A stretch of DNA of 15,378 bases from JAAFIP01 sp043728315 (GCA_043728315.1 JAYTMT010000147.1:1-15378); one strand, 5' to 3'; shown: positions 1 to 5,641, counted from the stretch's first letter. Translations and numbers: made by a program. Notes: generated by a model not told the origin, from the sequence alone.

Positions 1-87
1 ATGTACTATGACAGGATTGGTGGAAATGTCCATGAGATTGAAGATACAAGAGTGTTCATCTGTTTGAGGGCGAAGCCCGAGTTATGA
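1..87 (+). CDS. possible 3' end of an upstream gene (uncertain)
   Basis: A frame open from the left edge runs to a TGA at 85-87 (last residues FICLRAKPEL). It has no recognisable domain. The last part lies inside the hairpin repeat at 50-93, so the frame may be fortuitous. A second frame is also open from the edge to 67. I cannot tell whether either is coding. Confidence 0.2.
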   Translation: MYYDRIGGNVHEIEDTRVFICLRAKPEL

Positions 88-93
88 ACACTC
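50..93. repeat. hairpin with conserved apex, copy 1
   Basis: GAGTGTTCAT (50-59) pairs perfectly with ATGAACACTC (84-93). The enclosed 24 bases contain GGGC-GAA-GCCC (68-78), a second small stem. The enclosed sequence, running from CTGTTTGAGGGCG to GCCCGAGTT, is almost identical in the hairpin at 3397-3440, whose outer stem has a different sequence. It is followed by a C-run and could terminate upstream transcription, but there is no T-tract. Confidence 0.75.
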
Positions 94-172
94 CCCCCAG
101 TTGTTCAAAAAAACTTGTCTTCCCCGAAGGGGCCAGCGATCCGTTTGGGCGTTGGTACAGCGCTCGCTTGGC

Positions 173-307
173 CGCAGTAGTGACCGAGCTGGGTATGAAC
201 CCTTCGACAAGCTCAGGGCGAACGGGGAAACAGTGACCAAGCAAGGCATAAACATGCGTTGGCACAGCCCCTGCTTATCCGCAGCAGTGACCAAGCAAAG
301 CATAAAC
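173..307 (+). repeat. 54-base periodic direct repeat, three degenerate units
   Basis: Related 27-base segments begin at 173, 227 and 281, exactly 54 bases apart. The second and third share CAGTGACCAAGCA..GCATAAAC with one difference in 23 bases (231-253 and 285-307). The first unit is more divergent and is followed by the REP-like motif at 200-225. The array lies in non-coding DNA just upstream of R1 copy 1. It is too short and degenerate for a CRISPR, and its function is unknown. Confidence 0.6.
200..225 (+). repeat. REP-like motif, copy 1
   Basis: The 26-base segment from CCC to CGG has the core CTTCGACAAGCTCAGGGCG. It is identical to 3561-3586. I recognise this core as a very widespread bacterial intergenic repeat whose chance translations (such as FDKLRANG or LSLSKG) often appear as false small ORFs. 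Confidence 0.8.
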
Positions 308-320
308 CACCAGTTTCCAT

Positions 321-374
321 AAAATACTGCCAATGTCACCGTCATATGGTCATATATTGCTACATAAATAGTAG
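321..374 (+). repeat. R1 repeat, copy 1 (R1a)
   Basis: This is the first of five copies of a roughly 55-bp sequence whose consensus left half reads TGCCAATGTCAGCGTCATAT. This copy has AAAATACTGCCAATGTCACC followed by GTCATATGGTCATATATTGC. Its A/T-rich tail (CTAC-ATAAATA-GTAG) diverges from the usual TTTGCTATTTAATTATTAG but keeps a small inverted repeat. It lies upstream of the promoter of the GbsR-like gene. Like R1c, it follows a hairpin and a REP-like motif. Confidence 0.8.
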
Positions 375-419
375 TTACTTCAAAAATGCACCTTCGTATG
401 AATTTCTTTAATTTCTCTA

Positions 420-448
420 TTGACAGAAATATAAGAAGAGAATACAGT
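420..448 (+). promoter_or_regulatory. candidate sigma-70 promoter of the GbsR-like gene
   Basis: A perfect -35 box TTGACA (420-425) is followed by a 17-base spacer and a -10-like TACAGT (443-448, 4 of 6 matches). Transcription would start near 455, downstream of the upstream in-frame ATG at 386. This favours the ATG at 473 as the start codon. Confidence 0.55.
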
Positions 449-472
449 TCAATTCAAGAAAGCCAAAACACC

Positions 473-1114
473 ATGCAACTGTCCCAATCGAGCCAAAAAT
501 TCATCTTACATTGGGGGGAGATGGGCACGCGCTGGGGGGTGAATCGGACGGTGGCGCAGATTCATGCGCTGCTGTATTTGACTGGCAAGCCTGTGCCCGC
601 CGATGAGATTGCCGACACGCTGGGGGTGGCGCGCAGCAATGTGAGCAATTCGATCAATGAGCTCAAGGCTTGGAACTTGGTGAAACTGGTGCATGTAATG
701 GGCGACCGGCGCGACCATTTTGAGGCCAGCACCGATATTTGGGAGCTTACCCGCACGATTGTGCGCGAGCGCAAAGAGCGCGAGATTACCCCCACCATCG
801 AGATGCTGCGCGAGCTGCTCAACCACCCCGAGATCATGCTAGACGGCCTAGAGCGCGCCAACCGTGTGCGCGAGATGCTGGCCATGCTAGAAACCATGAC
901 GGTGTGGAGCGACGAGATGCTGCGCCTTGATACCGAAACACTGACCAAGGTGCTGAAATTGGGTGCAAAAATTCAGAGGCTGATTCGCGGGGACGGCGGC
1001 TCTGAGCGGCCTGCTGCAGGACAAGCGCTGGCAGCCCAAACACAGGCCAATCAACTCGCGGCAGACAAAGCAATGACCGATATGCAAGCTATGGGCGCGG
1101 TGATTGGCCCTTGA
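473..1114 (+). CDS. GbsR/MarR-family winged-helix transcriptional regulator
   Basis: This 213-residue protein is a cytoplasmic DNA-binding regulator of the GbsR-like branch of the MarR superfamily. The winged helix spans roughly residues 20-90, with a recognition region around ADTLGVARSNVSNSINELK and a wing containing GDRRDHFEA. A long helical region (ERKEREITPTIEMLRELL) follows and would form the dimer interface. The last 40 or so residues are rich in Ala and Gln and look disordered. The frame is open back to an ATG at 386, but the promoter at 420-448 lies inside that extension, so I chose 473. No good ribosome site precedes it. It heads a plus-strand set with the DCC and SDR genes and may regulate them. 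Its ligand is unknown. Confidence 0.85.
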   Translation: MQLSQSSQKFILHWGEMGTRWGVNRTVAQIHALLYLTGKPVPADEIADTLGVARSNVSNSINELKAWNLVKLVHVMGDRRDHFEASTDIWELTRTIVRERKEREITPTIEMLRELLNHPEIMLDGLERANRVREMLAMLETMTVWSDEMLRLDTETLTKVLKLGAKIQRLIRGDGGSERPAAGQALAAQTQANQLAADKAMTDMQAMGAVIGP

Positions 1115-1200
1115 ACGCATCCAATTTTCATCTTCCGTTTTTTTAAATTTAAATTTCTGTTTTGACTGAAATAACTGGAAATAAACAAAAAAAGCCTTCT

Positions 1201-1644
1201 ATGACCACCAACTACCCCCTCACCCTGCTCTATGACGGCAATTGCCCCGTGTGCAACCTAGAAATGGACAACCTCAAAGCGCGTAACACCGCAGGGCTGC
1301 TGCACTTTACCGACGTGTCGCAGCCCGGCTTTAACCCCCTGCCTTATGGCGCAACATTGGCGCAAATGAACGCGCTGATTCACGCCGTGCGGCCCGATGG
1401 CTCGCTGGTGGTGGGTGTGGAGGTGTTTCGCTTGGCTTATGGCGCGGTGGGCTTGGGGCGCTGGGTGGCACCCACGGGCTGGCCGCTGGTCAAGCCGCTG
1501 GTGGACGCGGCCTACGCCCTGTTTGCCCGCCACCGCTATTTGGCCAGCCGCTGGGCCATGCCGCTGATTACCCGCATAGCCGCAGCACGAGCGGCCAAGC
1601 GCGCCAGCCAATGCGCCAATGGTGTATGCGAACGGCGTGTCTGA
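1201..1644 (+). CDS. DCC-family (DUF393) thiol-disulfide oxidoreductase-like protein
   Basis: This 147-residue protein has the family signature YDGNCPVC at residues 11-18, giving a CxxC pair (Cys15, Cys18) close to the N-terminus as in other DUF393 proteins. A second cysteine pair, QCANGVC (Cys138, Cys143), lies at the extreme C-terminus. The middle has the usual GVEVFRLAYGAVGLG segment. The family is thought to act in thiol-disulfide exchange, but its substrates are poorly known. A TTG at 1162 would add 13 residues of low-complexity sequence; the ATG at 1201 places the motif where the family has it. It lies 86 bases after the regulator gene, across a strongly A/T-rich gap (an AAATTTAAATTT palindrome at 1145-1156), and 52 bases before the SDR gene. 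Confidence 0.85.
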   Translation: MTTNYPLTLLYDGNCPVCNLEMDNLKARNTAGLLHFTDVSQPGFNPLPYGATLAQMNALIHAVRPDGSLVVGVEVFRLAYGAVGLGRWVAPTGWPLVKPLVDAAYALFARHRYLASRWAMPLITRIAAARAAKRASQCANGVCERRV

Positions 1645-1696
1645 ACGCGGCTTGTGAACAAGACGTGTGAAGCCCCAAAATTTTAAGGAGCACCCT

Positions 1697-2605
1697 ATGA
1701 AAATCATCGTTTTTGGCGGCGCAGGCATGATCGGCAGCGCCATAGCGCAAGCGCTGCGCGGGCGTGGCCACCAAGTGCTGACGGCGGGGCGGCGCAACTG
1801 CGACATTGCGGTGGACTTTAGATACGACCAAACGCCGCAGGTATACGAAGCCATCGTGCGCGGGGCAGACATCGTGGTCAACGCGGCGGGCATCTTGATA
1901 GAGCGGGGCGACAACACCTTTAACGCCGTGCATCTGCAAGCGCCCAGCGCCTTGTTTGCCGCCTGCGCCGCCCAGCGCGTGGCGCGGGTGGTGCATGTAT
2001 CGGCCGCAGGGCTGTCAGCGGCTGCGGCTGGCGCCATGGTGCAAGACATGCCCGGCCGCTACGCAGCTAGCAAACGCGCATGCGAGCGCGCCCTGCAAGA
2101 GTGCCCCGTGGACTACGCCATTGTGCAGCCCAGCTTGGTGGTGGATGCGCAATGCCCCAGCACCCGCCTGATGCAATGGCTGGCCAAGCTGCCCATCATC
2201 GCCCTGCCCGGCCTGCTGCACCCCGGCAGCGCCGTGGTAGCGCCGCTGGCTCTGCAAGACCTGGCAGCCGCCGTGGCCCGCATCTGCGAACACCCCAAAG
2301 CCCTGCGCCGCAGCATACAGCTGGCAGGCCCCGAGGTGTTACCCTACAAAACCCTGCTGCAACGCTACCGCAGCGCAGCAGGCAAAGGCCAAGCCCTGTG
2401 GCTGCCCCTGCCTTGGTGGCTCATGAAGCTAGGCGCGCTAGCGGCAGTGTGGCTGCCACAAAGCGTCTACAGCATAGACACCATGCGCATGCTGCAGCAC
2501 GGCGCTGCGCCCGCGAACAACGAAGCGGCATATTGGCTGCGGCGCGCGCCTGTGCAGATTGCCGGGCCGGTGGAGGAGGCGCGGCCAGCTATGGTTGGCT
2601 GCTAA
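1697..2605 (+). CDS. NAD(P)-binding SDR-like protein
   Basis: This 302-residue protein has an N-terminal Rossmann fold with GGAGMIG (residues 7-13), the NAAG element (62-65) and an SDR-like triad, Ser102 (VHVSAAG) and Tyr122-x-x-x-Lys126 (YAASK). It belongs to the atypical SDR branch of NAD-dependent epimerases and NDUFA9-like proteins. The start is set by AAGGAG at 1685-1690, six bases before the ATG; the frame extends to a GTG at 1667 that has no such site. From memory, Burkholderiales relatives next to DCC genes are often about 430 residues with a DoxX-like membrane tail. This protein ends soon after one hydrophobic stretch (LWLPLPWWLMKLGALAAVWL), so it may have lost that tail. Its last 28 codons recur as a remnant at 4436-4522. 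Confidence 0.8.
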   Translation: MKIIVFGGAGMIGSAIAQALRGRGHQVLTAGRRNCDIAVDFRYDQTPQVYEAIVRGADIVVNAAGILIERGDNTFNAVHLQAPSALFAACAAQRVARVVHVSAAGLSAAAAGAMVQDMPGRYAASKRACERALQECPVDYAIVQPSLVVDAQCPSTRLMQWLAKLPIIALPGLLHPGSAVVAPLALQDLAAAVARICEHPKALRRSIQLAGPEVLPYKTLLQRYRSAAGKGQALWLPLPWWLMKLGALAAVWLPQSVYSIDTMRMLQHGAAPANNEAAYWLRRAPVQIAGPVEEARPAMVGC

Positions 2606-2635
2606 TCTTGCGGGAGGGTTTATTTGGTATTTTTA

Positions 2636-2692
2636 TGAAAAACTGCCAATGTCATCGTGATATGGTCATTGTTTGCTATTTAATTATTAGCG
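2636..2692 (+). repeat. R1 repeat, copy 2 (R1b)
   Basis: AACTGCCAATGTCATCGTGA is followed by TATGGTCATTGTTTGC and TATTTAATTATTAGC. It lies between the SDR stop codon and hicA. Together with the preceding SDR 3' end it is the left partner of the duplication at 4436-4611. The tail GCTA..TAGC is an inverted repeat. Confidence 0.85.
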
Positions 2693-2698
2693 TATAGT
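2669..2698 (+). promoter_or_regulatory. candidate hicAB promoter formed by the tail of R1b
   Basis: TTGTTT (2669-2674) and TATAGT (2693-2698) are 18 bases apart and would start transcription near 2705, about 14 bases before the hicA ATG. The -35 box is weak. The -35 and spacer belong to R1 itself and the -10 lies just outside it, so R1 may supply or control this promoter. Confidence 0.4.
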
Positions 2699-2718
2699 AA
2701 GTGGTTATACTACCCACC

Positions 2719-2901
2719 ATGGACAGCAAAACCCTGATCAAAATGCTAGAAAAAAGTGGCTGGATACTGCGCGCTAGCAAGGGTAGCCACCATATTTTTG
2801 TGCATCCTGCGCAAGGCGGACATATCAGTGTGCCGCATCCCAAGCCAAATTTGGGCAAAGGCATTGCCCACAAACTGCTCAAACAAGCGGGTTTGAAATA
2901 A
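2719..2901 (+). CDS. hicA: HicA-type toxin (mRNA interferase)
   Basis: At 60 residues this is the usual HicA length. It shows the family pattern: an N-terminal KTLIKMLEKSGWILR helix, the segment KGSHHIF carrying the catalytic His (His24 or His25), then HISVPHPKPNLGKGIAHKLLKQAG. HicA has a double-stranded-RNA-binding-like fold and cleaves mRNA in the absence of its antitoxin. The ATG at 2719 lies close to a candidate promoter, has no clear ribosome site and may be poorly translated; the frame also extends to a GTG at 2701. It is followed after 9 bases by the antitoxin gene, in the typical toxin-first order. Confidence 0.93.
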   Translation: MDSKTLIKMLEKSGWILRASKGSHHIFVHPAQGGHISVPHPKPNLGKGIAHKLLKQAGLK

Positions 2902-2910
2902 GGAAACACC

Positions 2911-3309
2911 ATGAAATTCATCATAGCTATTGAACCTGCCACCTCTGAGACTTGCTTTGGCGTGGTGGTGCCTGACCTGCCTGGCTGTTTCAGCGCGGGG
3001 GATTCATTAGACGAGGCGATCAGCAACGCACAAGAGGCGATTGATTTGCATTGCGAAACTTTGATTGAAGATGGGCTAGATATACCGCTGGCGCAAACGG
3101 TAGCCCTGCACCAAGCTGACCCCGCGTATGCAGGCTGGGTGTGGGCCGTGGTGAATGTGCCGGTAGAAAAATACTTAGGCCCTGCCGAGAAAATCAACAT
3201 CACCGTGCCGCGCCTGCTGCTAGCCCGCATGGACGATTACGCACGCAGCCACGGCGTGTCACGCAGCGGATTTATTGCACAGGCTGCGCGACAGGCTATG
3301 GCGGCTTGA
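2911..3309 (+). CDS. hicB: HicB-type antitoxin
   Basis: This 132-residue protein neutralises HicA and represses its own operon. The N-terminal part (residues 1 to about 75) is the degraded RNase-H-like HicB fold, with the hallmark VVPDLPGCFSAGDSLDEAISNAQEAI. The C-terminal 40 residues (INITVPRLLLARMDDYARSHGVSRSGFIAQAARQAM) form a ribbon-helix-helix DNA-binding domain, so this is the RHH rather than the helix-turn-helix version. AAGGAAA precedes the ATG at a good distance, in contrast to the poor site of hicA, which fits more antitoxin than toxin. The gene ends 10 bases before a 209-bp fold-back sequence. Confidence 0.93.
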   Translation: MKFIIAIEPATSETCFGVVVPDLPGCFSAGDSLDEAISNAQEAIDLHCETLIEDGLDIPLAQTVALHQADPAYAGWVWAVVNVPVEKYLGPAEKINITVPRLLLARMDDYARSHGVSRSGFIAQAARQAMAA

Positions 3310-3318
3310 CATCGTGCA

Positions 3319-3527
3319 GCCCGCGCCCGCCCCAGTGCGCTGCCCGCTTGGCATCCATCGAGGGGCGGGCTGGAAGCGCGGAAAAATTTGAGATTAGAAG
3401 ACGCAACTGTTTGAGGGCGTAGCCCGAGTTTTGCGGCTTCCCCAAATTTTGAGCACTGCACAGCTTCCCGCGATGCGGGCCGGCACTCTGGATGCCAAGT
3501 GGGCAGCGCACTGGGGCGGGCGCGGGC
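3319..3527. repeat. 209-bp fold-back element with 38-base inverted arms
   Basis: The left arm 3319-3356 (starting GCCCGCGCCCGCCCCAGTGC) is the reverse complement of the right arm 3490-3527 with one mismatch in 38. Nested inside are GGAAGC/GCTTCC (3372-3377 and 3463-3468), AAAATTT/AAATTTT (3383-3389 and 3444-3450) and the hairpin at 3397-3440, so almost the whole element can fold into one long stem. The left arm plus 13 flanking bases (3317-3367) recurs exactly at 7560-7610. It follows hicB directly. It could be a miniature mobile element, a transcription stop or a structured RNA. No target-site duplication or transposase was seen. Confidence 0.85.
3397..3440. repeat. hairpin with conserved apex, copy 2
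   Basis: GAAGACGCAA (3397-3406) pairs with TTGCGGCTTC (3431-3440) with one mismatch. The enclosed CTGTTTGAGGGCGTAGCCCG is the same as in the hairpin at 50-93 apart from one base, while the stem sequence differs completely but remains self-complementary. It sits at the centre of the fold-back element. Confidence 0.7.
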
Positions 3528-3560
3528 GAGCCTGAGATACAAAAGCCGGGATGGTGAGAA

Positions 3561-3586
3561 CCCTTCGACAAGCTCAGGGCGAACGG
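3561..3586 (+). repeat. REP-like motif, copy 2, with a partial third copy
   Basis: This is identical over 26 bases to 200-225. A truncated and slightly altered copy, AGCTCAGGTCGAACGG, follows at 3594-3609 after a T-run, suggesting a local duplication with loss of the left half. Confidence 0.8.
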
Positions 3587-3626
3587 TTTTTTTAGCTCAG
3601 GTCGAACGGAATGGGCATATTTACAG

Positions 3627-3681
3627 AAAATACTGCCAATGTCAGCGTCATATGGTCATTTTTTGCTATTTAATTGTTAGC
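3627..3681 (+). repeat. R1 repeat, copy 3 (R1c)
   Basis: AAAATACTGCCAATGTCAGC is followed by GTCATATGGTCATTTTTTGC and TATTTAATTGTTAGC. It lies between the REP-like motif and the end of the XRE antitoxin gene, so no plus-strand gene begins directly after it. This argues against R1 being only a promoter. A 13-base period TATCTAGACC direct repeat (3702-3711 and 3715-3724) follows across the antitoxin stop codon. Confidence 0.85.
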
Positions 3682-3717
3682 ACTATACATGCAGCCCTTT
3701 ATATCTAGACCGTTTAT

Positions 3718-4029
3718 CTAGACCATTTGCACCACCAGCCGTTTGCCACACGCTTTGGCATACTTACGCAGCGTGAAGTAAGAAGGCGAATGCTTTTCGC
3801 TGCGCAAAGAGCCTTCTAAACGCGACACCGCCGAAACCGTAGTTCCCATGCGAGCGGCGATTTGCGACTGCGTCAGTCCCGCATCAAGTCTCGCCGCTAA
3901 CAAGCCACGCAGTGCGGTGAAATCCTCTTCCAAAGCGTCATAAGCGGCTTGAACGCCAGGTTGTTGCAGCACAGCCGTATGAAATGCTGCGTCGTGGGGA
4001 ACAGGTTGATACGTATCAGTTTTTGGCAT
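3718..4029 (-). CDS. HigA-like XRE-family antitoxin
   Basis: This 103-residue protein has a C-terminal helix-turn-helix of the XRE/Cro type (LTQSQIAARMGTTVSAVSRLEGSL), followed by SYFTLRKYAKACGKRLVVQM, the usual end of HigA-like antitoxins paired with Gp49-type toxins. The N-terminal helical part would contact the toxin. The ATG at 4029 is preceded by GAGG at a good distance and overlaps the end of the toxin frame by 14 bases, which implies translational coupling. A TTG at 4041 would add only four residues. The order toxin then antitoxin is normal for HigBA. Since the toxin reading frame is broken, the antitoxin may now act alone as a repressor. Confidence 0.88.
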   Translation of the reverse strand: MPKTDTYQPVPHDAAFHTAVLQQPGVQAAYDALEEDFTALRGLLAARLDAGLTQSQIAARMGTTVSAVSRLEGSLRSEKHSPSYFTLRKYAKACGKRLVVQMV

Positions 4030-4349
4030 TTTTAACCTCAATTAATCTTTTTCGAGCAATTTTTAGCTCTGCGGGCGGTGTTTCTTGCGTTTTTTTAACG
4101 AAAGAGTGCAAAACCACGATTTGCTTTCCCATTTGCGTACAGTAAAAAAACCCGACCAATGCCCTCTGCACCTTTAGGGCGAAGCTCAAACAATCCGTCA
4201 CCCATCGCGCGCGAATGCGGCATCCGCAAATTCGCGCCAAAAACCGCCATCGTGTCAGCAAGACGCAAATAATCAGCCGCAATACCCGCCGGCAAGCGCA
4301 TCACGGCATCTCTTACCTTTTCGCTGTAGTAAACGATGCGCCAGTTCAT
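4016..4349 (-). pseudogene. RelE/HigB-like (Gp49 family) toxin with a frameshift
   Basis: Two overlapping frames make up one toxin of about 110 residues. From the ATG at 4349, residues 1-68 run MNWRIVYYSEKV to GIGRVF. The family sequence then continues one frame over as YCTQMGKQIVVLHSFVKKTQ to the stop at 4016-4018. The switch falls in a run of seven A (4144-4150; seven T on the coding strand); six would keep the frame open. Without a switch, translation ends at 4095 with a short wrong tail. The conserved RVFYCT..IVVLHSFVKKTQ part is intact on either side, so the lesion is recent, a sequencing error, or tolerated through slippage. RelE/HigB toxins cleave ribosome-bound mRNA. It overlaps the antitoxin gene. 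Confidence 0.8.
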
Positions 4350-4435
4350 GCTCGGATGTTAGCATATTTGCGAAAATTTGAAATGAATCCAGCACTATAA
4401 AGCGCTATGGCCACACTACATCAGTGGCTTCTCGC

Positions 4436-4522
4436 AACGAAGCAGCGTATTGGCTGCGGCGCGCGCCTGTGCAGATTGCAGGGCATGTGGAGGAGGCGCA
4501 GACTGCGATGGTTGGTTGCTGA
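4436..4522 (+). pseudogene. remnant of an SDR-like gene 3' end
   Basis: The 87 bases match the last 87 of the SDR gene (2519-2605) at 76 positions. They read in frame as NEAAYWLRRAPVQIAGHVEE and onward to a stop, differing from the intact protein at three of 28 residues; six of the eleven base changes are silent. There is no upstream part, so this is a gene remnant. The similarity continues past the stop through R1d. Confidence 0.85.
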
Positions 4523-4556
4523 CGCTCTAGAGAGGATGTATCTGGTATTTTTATAA

Positions 4557-4611
4557 AAAATACTGCCAATGTCAGCGTCAGATTGTCATTGTTTGCTATT
4601 TAATTATTAGT
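4557..4611 (+). repeat. R1 repeat, copy 4 (R1d)
   Basis: AAAATACTGCCAATGTCAGC is followed by GTCAGATTGTCATTGTTTGC and TATTTAATTATTAG. It follows the SDR remnant exactly as R1b follows the intact SDR gene, so the duplicated unit is SDR 3' end plus R1. Confidence 0.85.
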
Positions 4612-4630
4612 GCAAAGTACGCTGTAAAGC

Positions 4631-4867
4631 ATGAAAACTACGAACACGCAGTATGTTGTCTTGGATGCAGTGGATGGAAATGGATGCGTATGGGTGAGCG
4701 AATTTAAGGCGGCAGATGCCCCAGATTCACTTGGCACAAAAACTCTGTCAGTGCGCGGTTACGCGCCATGCGTGCGCACTCGGGCGTGGACACCGCCGAG
4801 ATCGTGTTACCAAACTTGGTGTGCGCATGCCACCCAGCAAGCAGCCGCACGAGCTTGCGCCGCTTGA
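4631..4867 (+). CDS. possible small or chimeric ORF after R1d
   Basis: This is a 78-codon frame with no recognisable family. The first 24 codons (MKTTNTQYVVLDAVDGNGCV and onward) lie in DNA not used by another gene. From 4704 the frame runs antisense through the 3' end of the LysR gene, and its composition there is that of a shadow frame. There is no clear ribosome site. It may be the start of a lost gene cut off by a join to the LysR segment, or chance. Confidence 0.2.
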   Translation: MKTTNTQYVVLDAVDGNGCVWVSEFKAADAPDSLGTKTLSVRGYAPCVRTRAWTPPRSCYQTWCAHATQQAAARACAA

Positions 4868-5624
4868 TGGAGGCAGCGCACACGTAGTGCGGCAACAGTG
4901 CCACACCAAAGCCCGCCACGGCCGCCAGCTCGATGGCCTCAGGGTTATTGGCATGGAAACGGCTGCGCACTTGCACATCGATTTTTTGGGCGCCTTGGCT
5001 TAACGTCCACACATCGTCGGCGCGCGCTTGCCAGTATCCCATGCACGAGAGCCGCTCCAAATCCGCAGGTACTTGGGGCAGGCTCACACGAGCCAAATAA
5101 CTTGGCGCAGCCACAATAGACCATTGCACCCGCGCTATTGGTTGGGCCACCAGCGCGCGCGTTGACACACTGGTCCAGCGCAGCGCCATGTCCATGCGCT
5201 CGTAAGCCAAGTCCATCAAGCGATCGGTCAGTTGTAGTTCAATATCAACGCCCGCGTTGAGCGCCAGAAAATCAACCAACTGCGGTGCCAGCACATGCTG
5301 CCCCCAAGACACTGGCGCAGTGATACGAATCAGGCCAGTGAGTTCGCCACTTTTGGCAGCGCGCAAATCACGCACCTGTTCATGGGCGCTGGCTGCGTCG
5401 CGCACGGTGCGGCTGGCGAAATCCAAATACAGCTCGCCCGCAGGCGTGAGGGCGATTTTGCGCGTGCTACGGCTAAACAAGGTGGCATCGACCGATTGCT
5501 CAAGCTGCGCCACCCGCTTGCTGACCATGCTTTTGCCAACGCCCAACTCCAGCGCCGCACGGCTGACACTGAGGTGTTTGGCCATGGCGGCGAAGGCTGC
5601 CAAATTTTCAATCGAAGTTTTCAT
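4704..5624 (-). CDS. LysR-family transcriptional regulator
   Basis: This 306-residue protein has an N-terminal winged helix (roughly residues 5-60; LSVSRAALELGVGKSMVSKRVAQLEQ is the HTH, followed by LFSRSTRKIALTPAG) and a C-terminal effector domain from about residue 90 (TGLIRITAPVSWG, then DMALRW..LVAQPIA..SIVAAPSYL). It resembles the CrgA/PA0191-like branch. The frame is open back to 6020, but that extension crosses the divergent GST gene; the ATG at 5624 starts the family sequence and lies just downstream of a good promoter. It is divergent from the GST gene with 141 bases between, the usual arrangement for a LysR protein controlling its neighbour. The effector is unknown, perhaps the substrate of the GST or oxygenase. 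Confidence 0.9.
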   Translation of the reverse strand: MKTSIENLAAFAAMAKHLSVSRAALELGVGKSMVSKRVAQLEQSVDATLFSRSTRKIALTPAGELYLDFASRTVRDAASAHEQVRDLRAAKSGELTGLIRITAPVSWGQHVLAPQLVDFLALNAGVDIELQLTDRLMDLAYERMDMALRWTSVSTRALVAQPIARVQWSIVAAPSYLARVSLPQVPADLERLSCMGYWQARADDVWTLSQGAQKIDVQVRSRFHANNPEAIELAAVAGFGVALLPHYVCAASIKRRKLVRLLAGWHAHTKFGNTISAVSTPECARMARNRALTEFLCQVNLGHLPP

Positions 5625-5641
5625 TGTTTCTAAAATTGACA

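Noticed and set aside
173..307. CRISPR array
   Set aside because: Units are degenerate, there are only three, the spacing is 54 with spacers that are themselves related or repetitive, and no cas gene is present.
101..322. Small plus-strand ORF with FDKLRANG and overlapping minus-strand ORFs
   Set aside because: They are translations of the REP-like motif and the 54-base repeats. Such frames are common false genes.
1258..2049. Long minus-strand ORF antisense to the DCC and SDR genes
   Set aside because: It has no domain-like pattern, and its composition is that expected from the third-position bias of the genes on the other strand. The same holds for the long opposite-strand frames in 6115-7140 and 11177-13819.
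4089..4150. Programmed -1 frameshift in the toxin gene
   Set aside because: The run looks like a slippery heptamer, but joining the two conserved halves needs a +1 change, not -1.
2606..4630. Chromosomal integron cassette array with attC sites around the toxin-antitoxin genes
   Set aside because: The TA genes and repeated hairpins invite this reading, but I find no paired GTTRRRY/RYYYAAC core sites at cassette borders, no integrase gene, and the neighbouring TA modules are on opposite strands. R1 does not have the attC layout.
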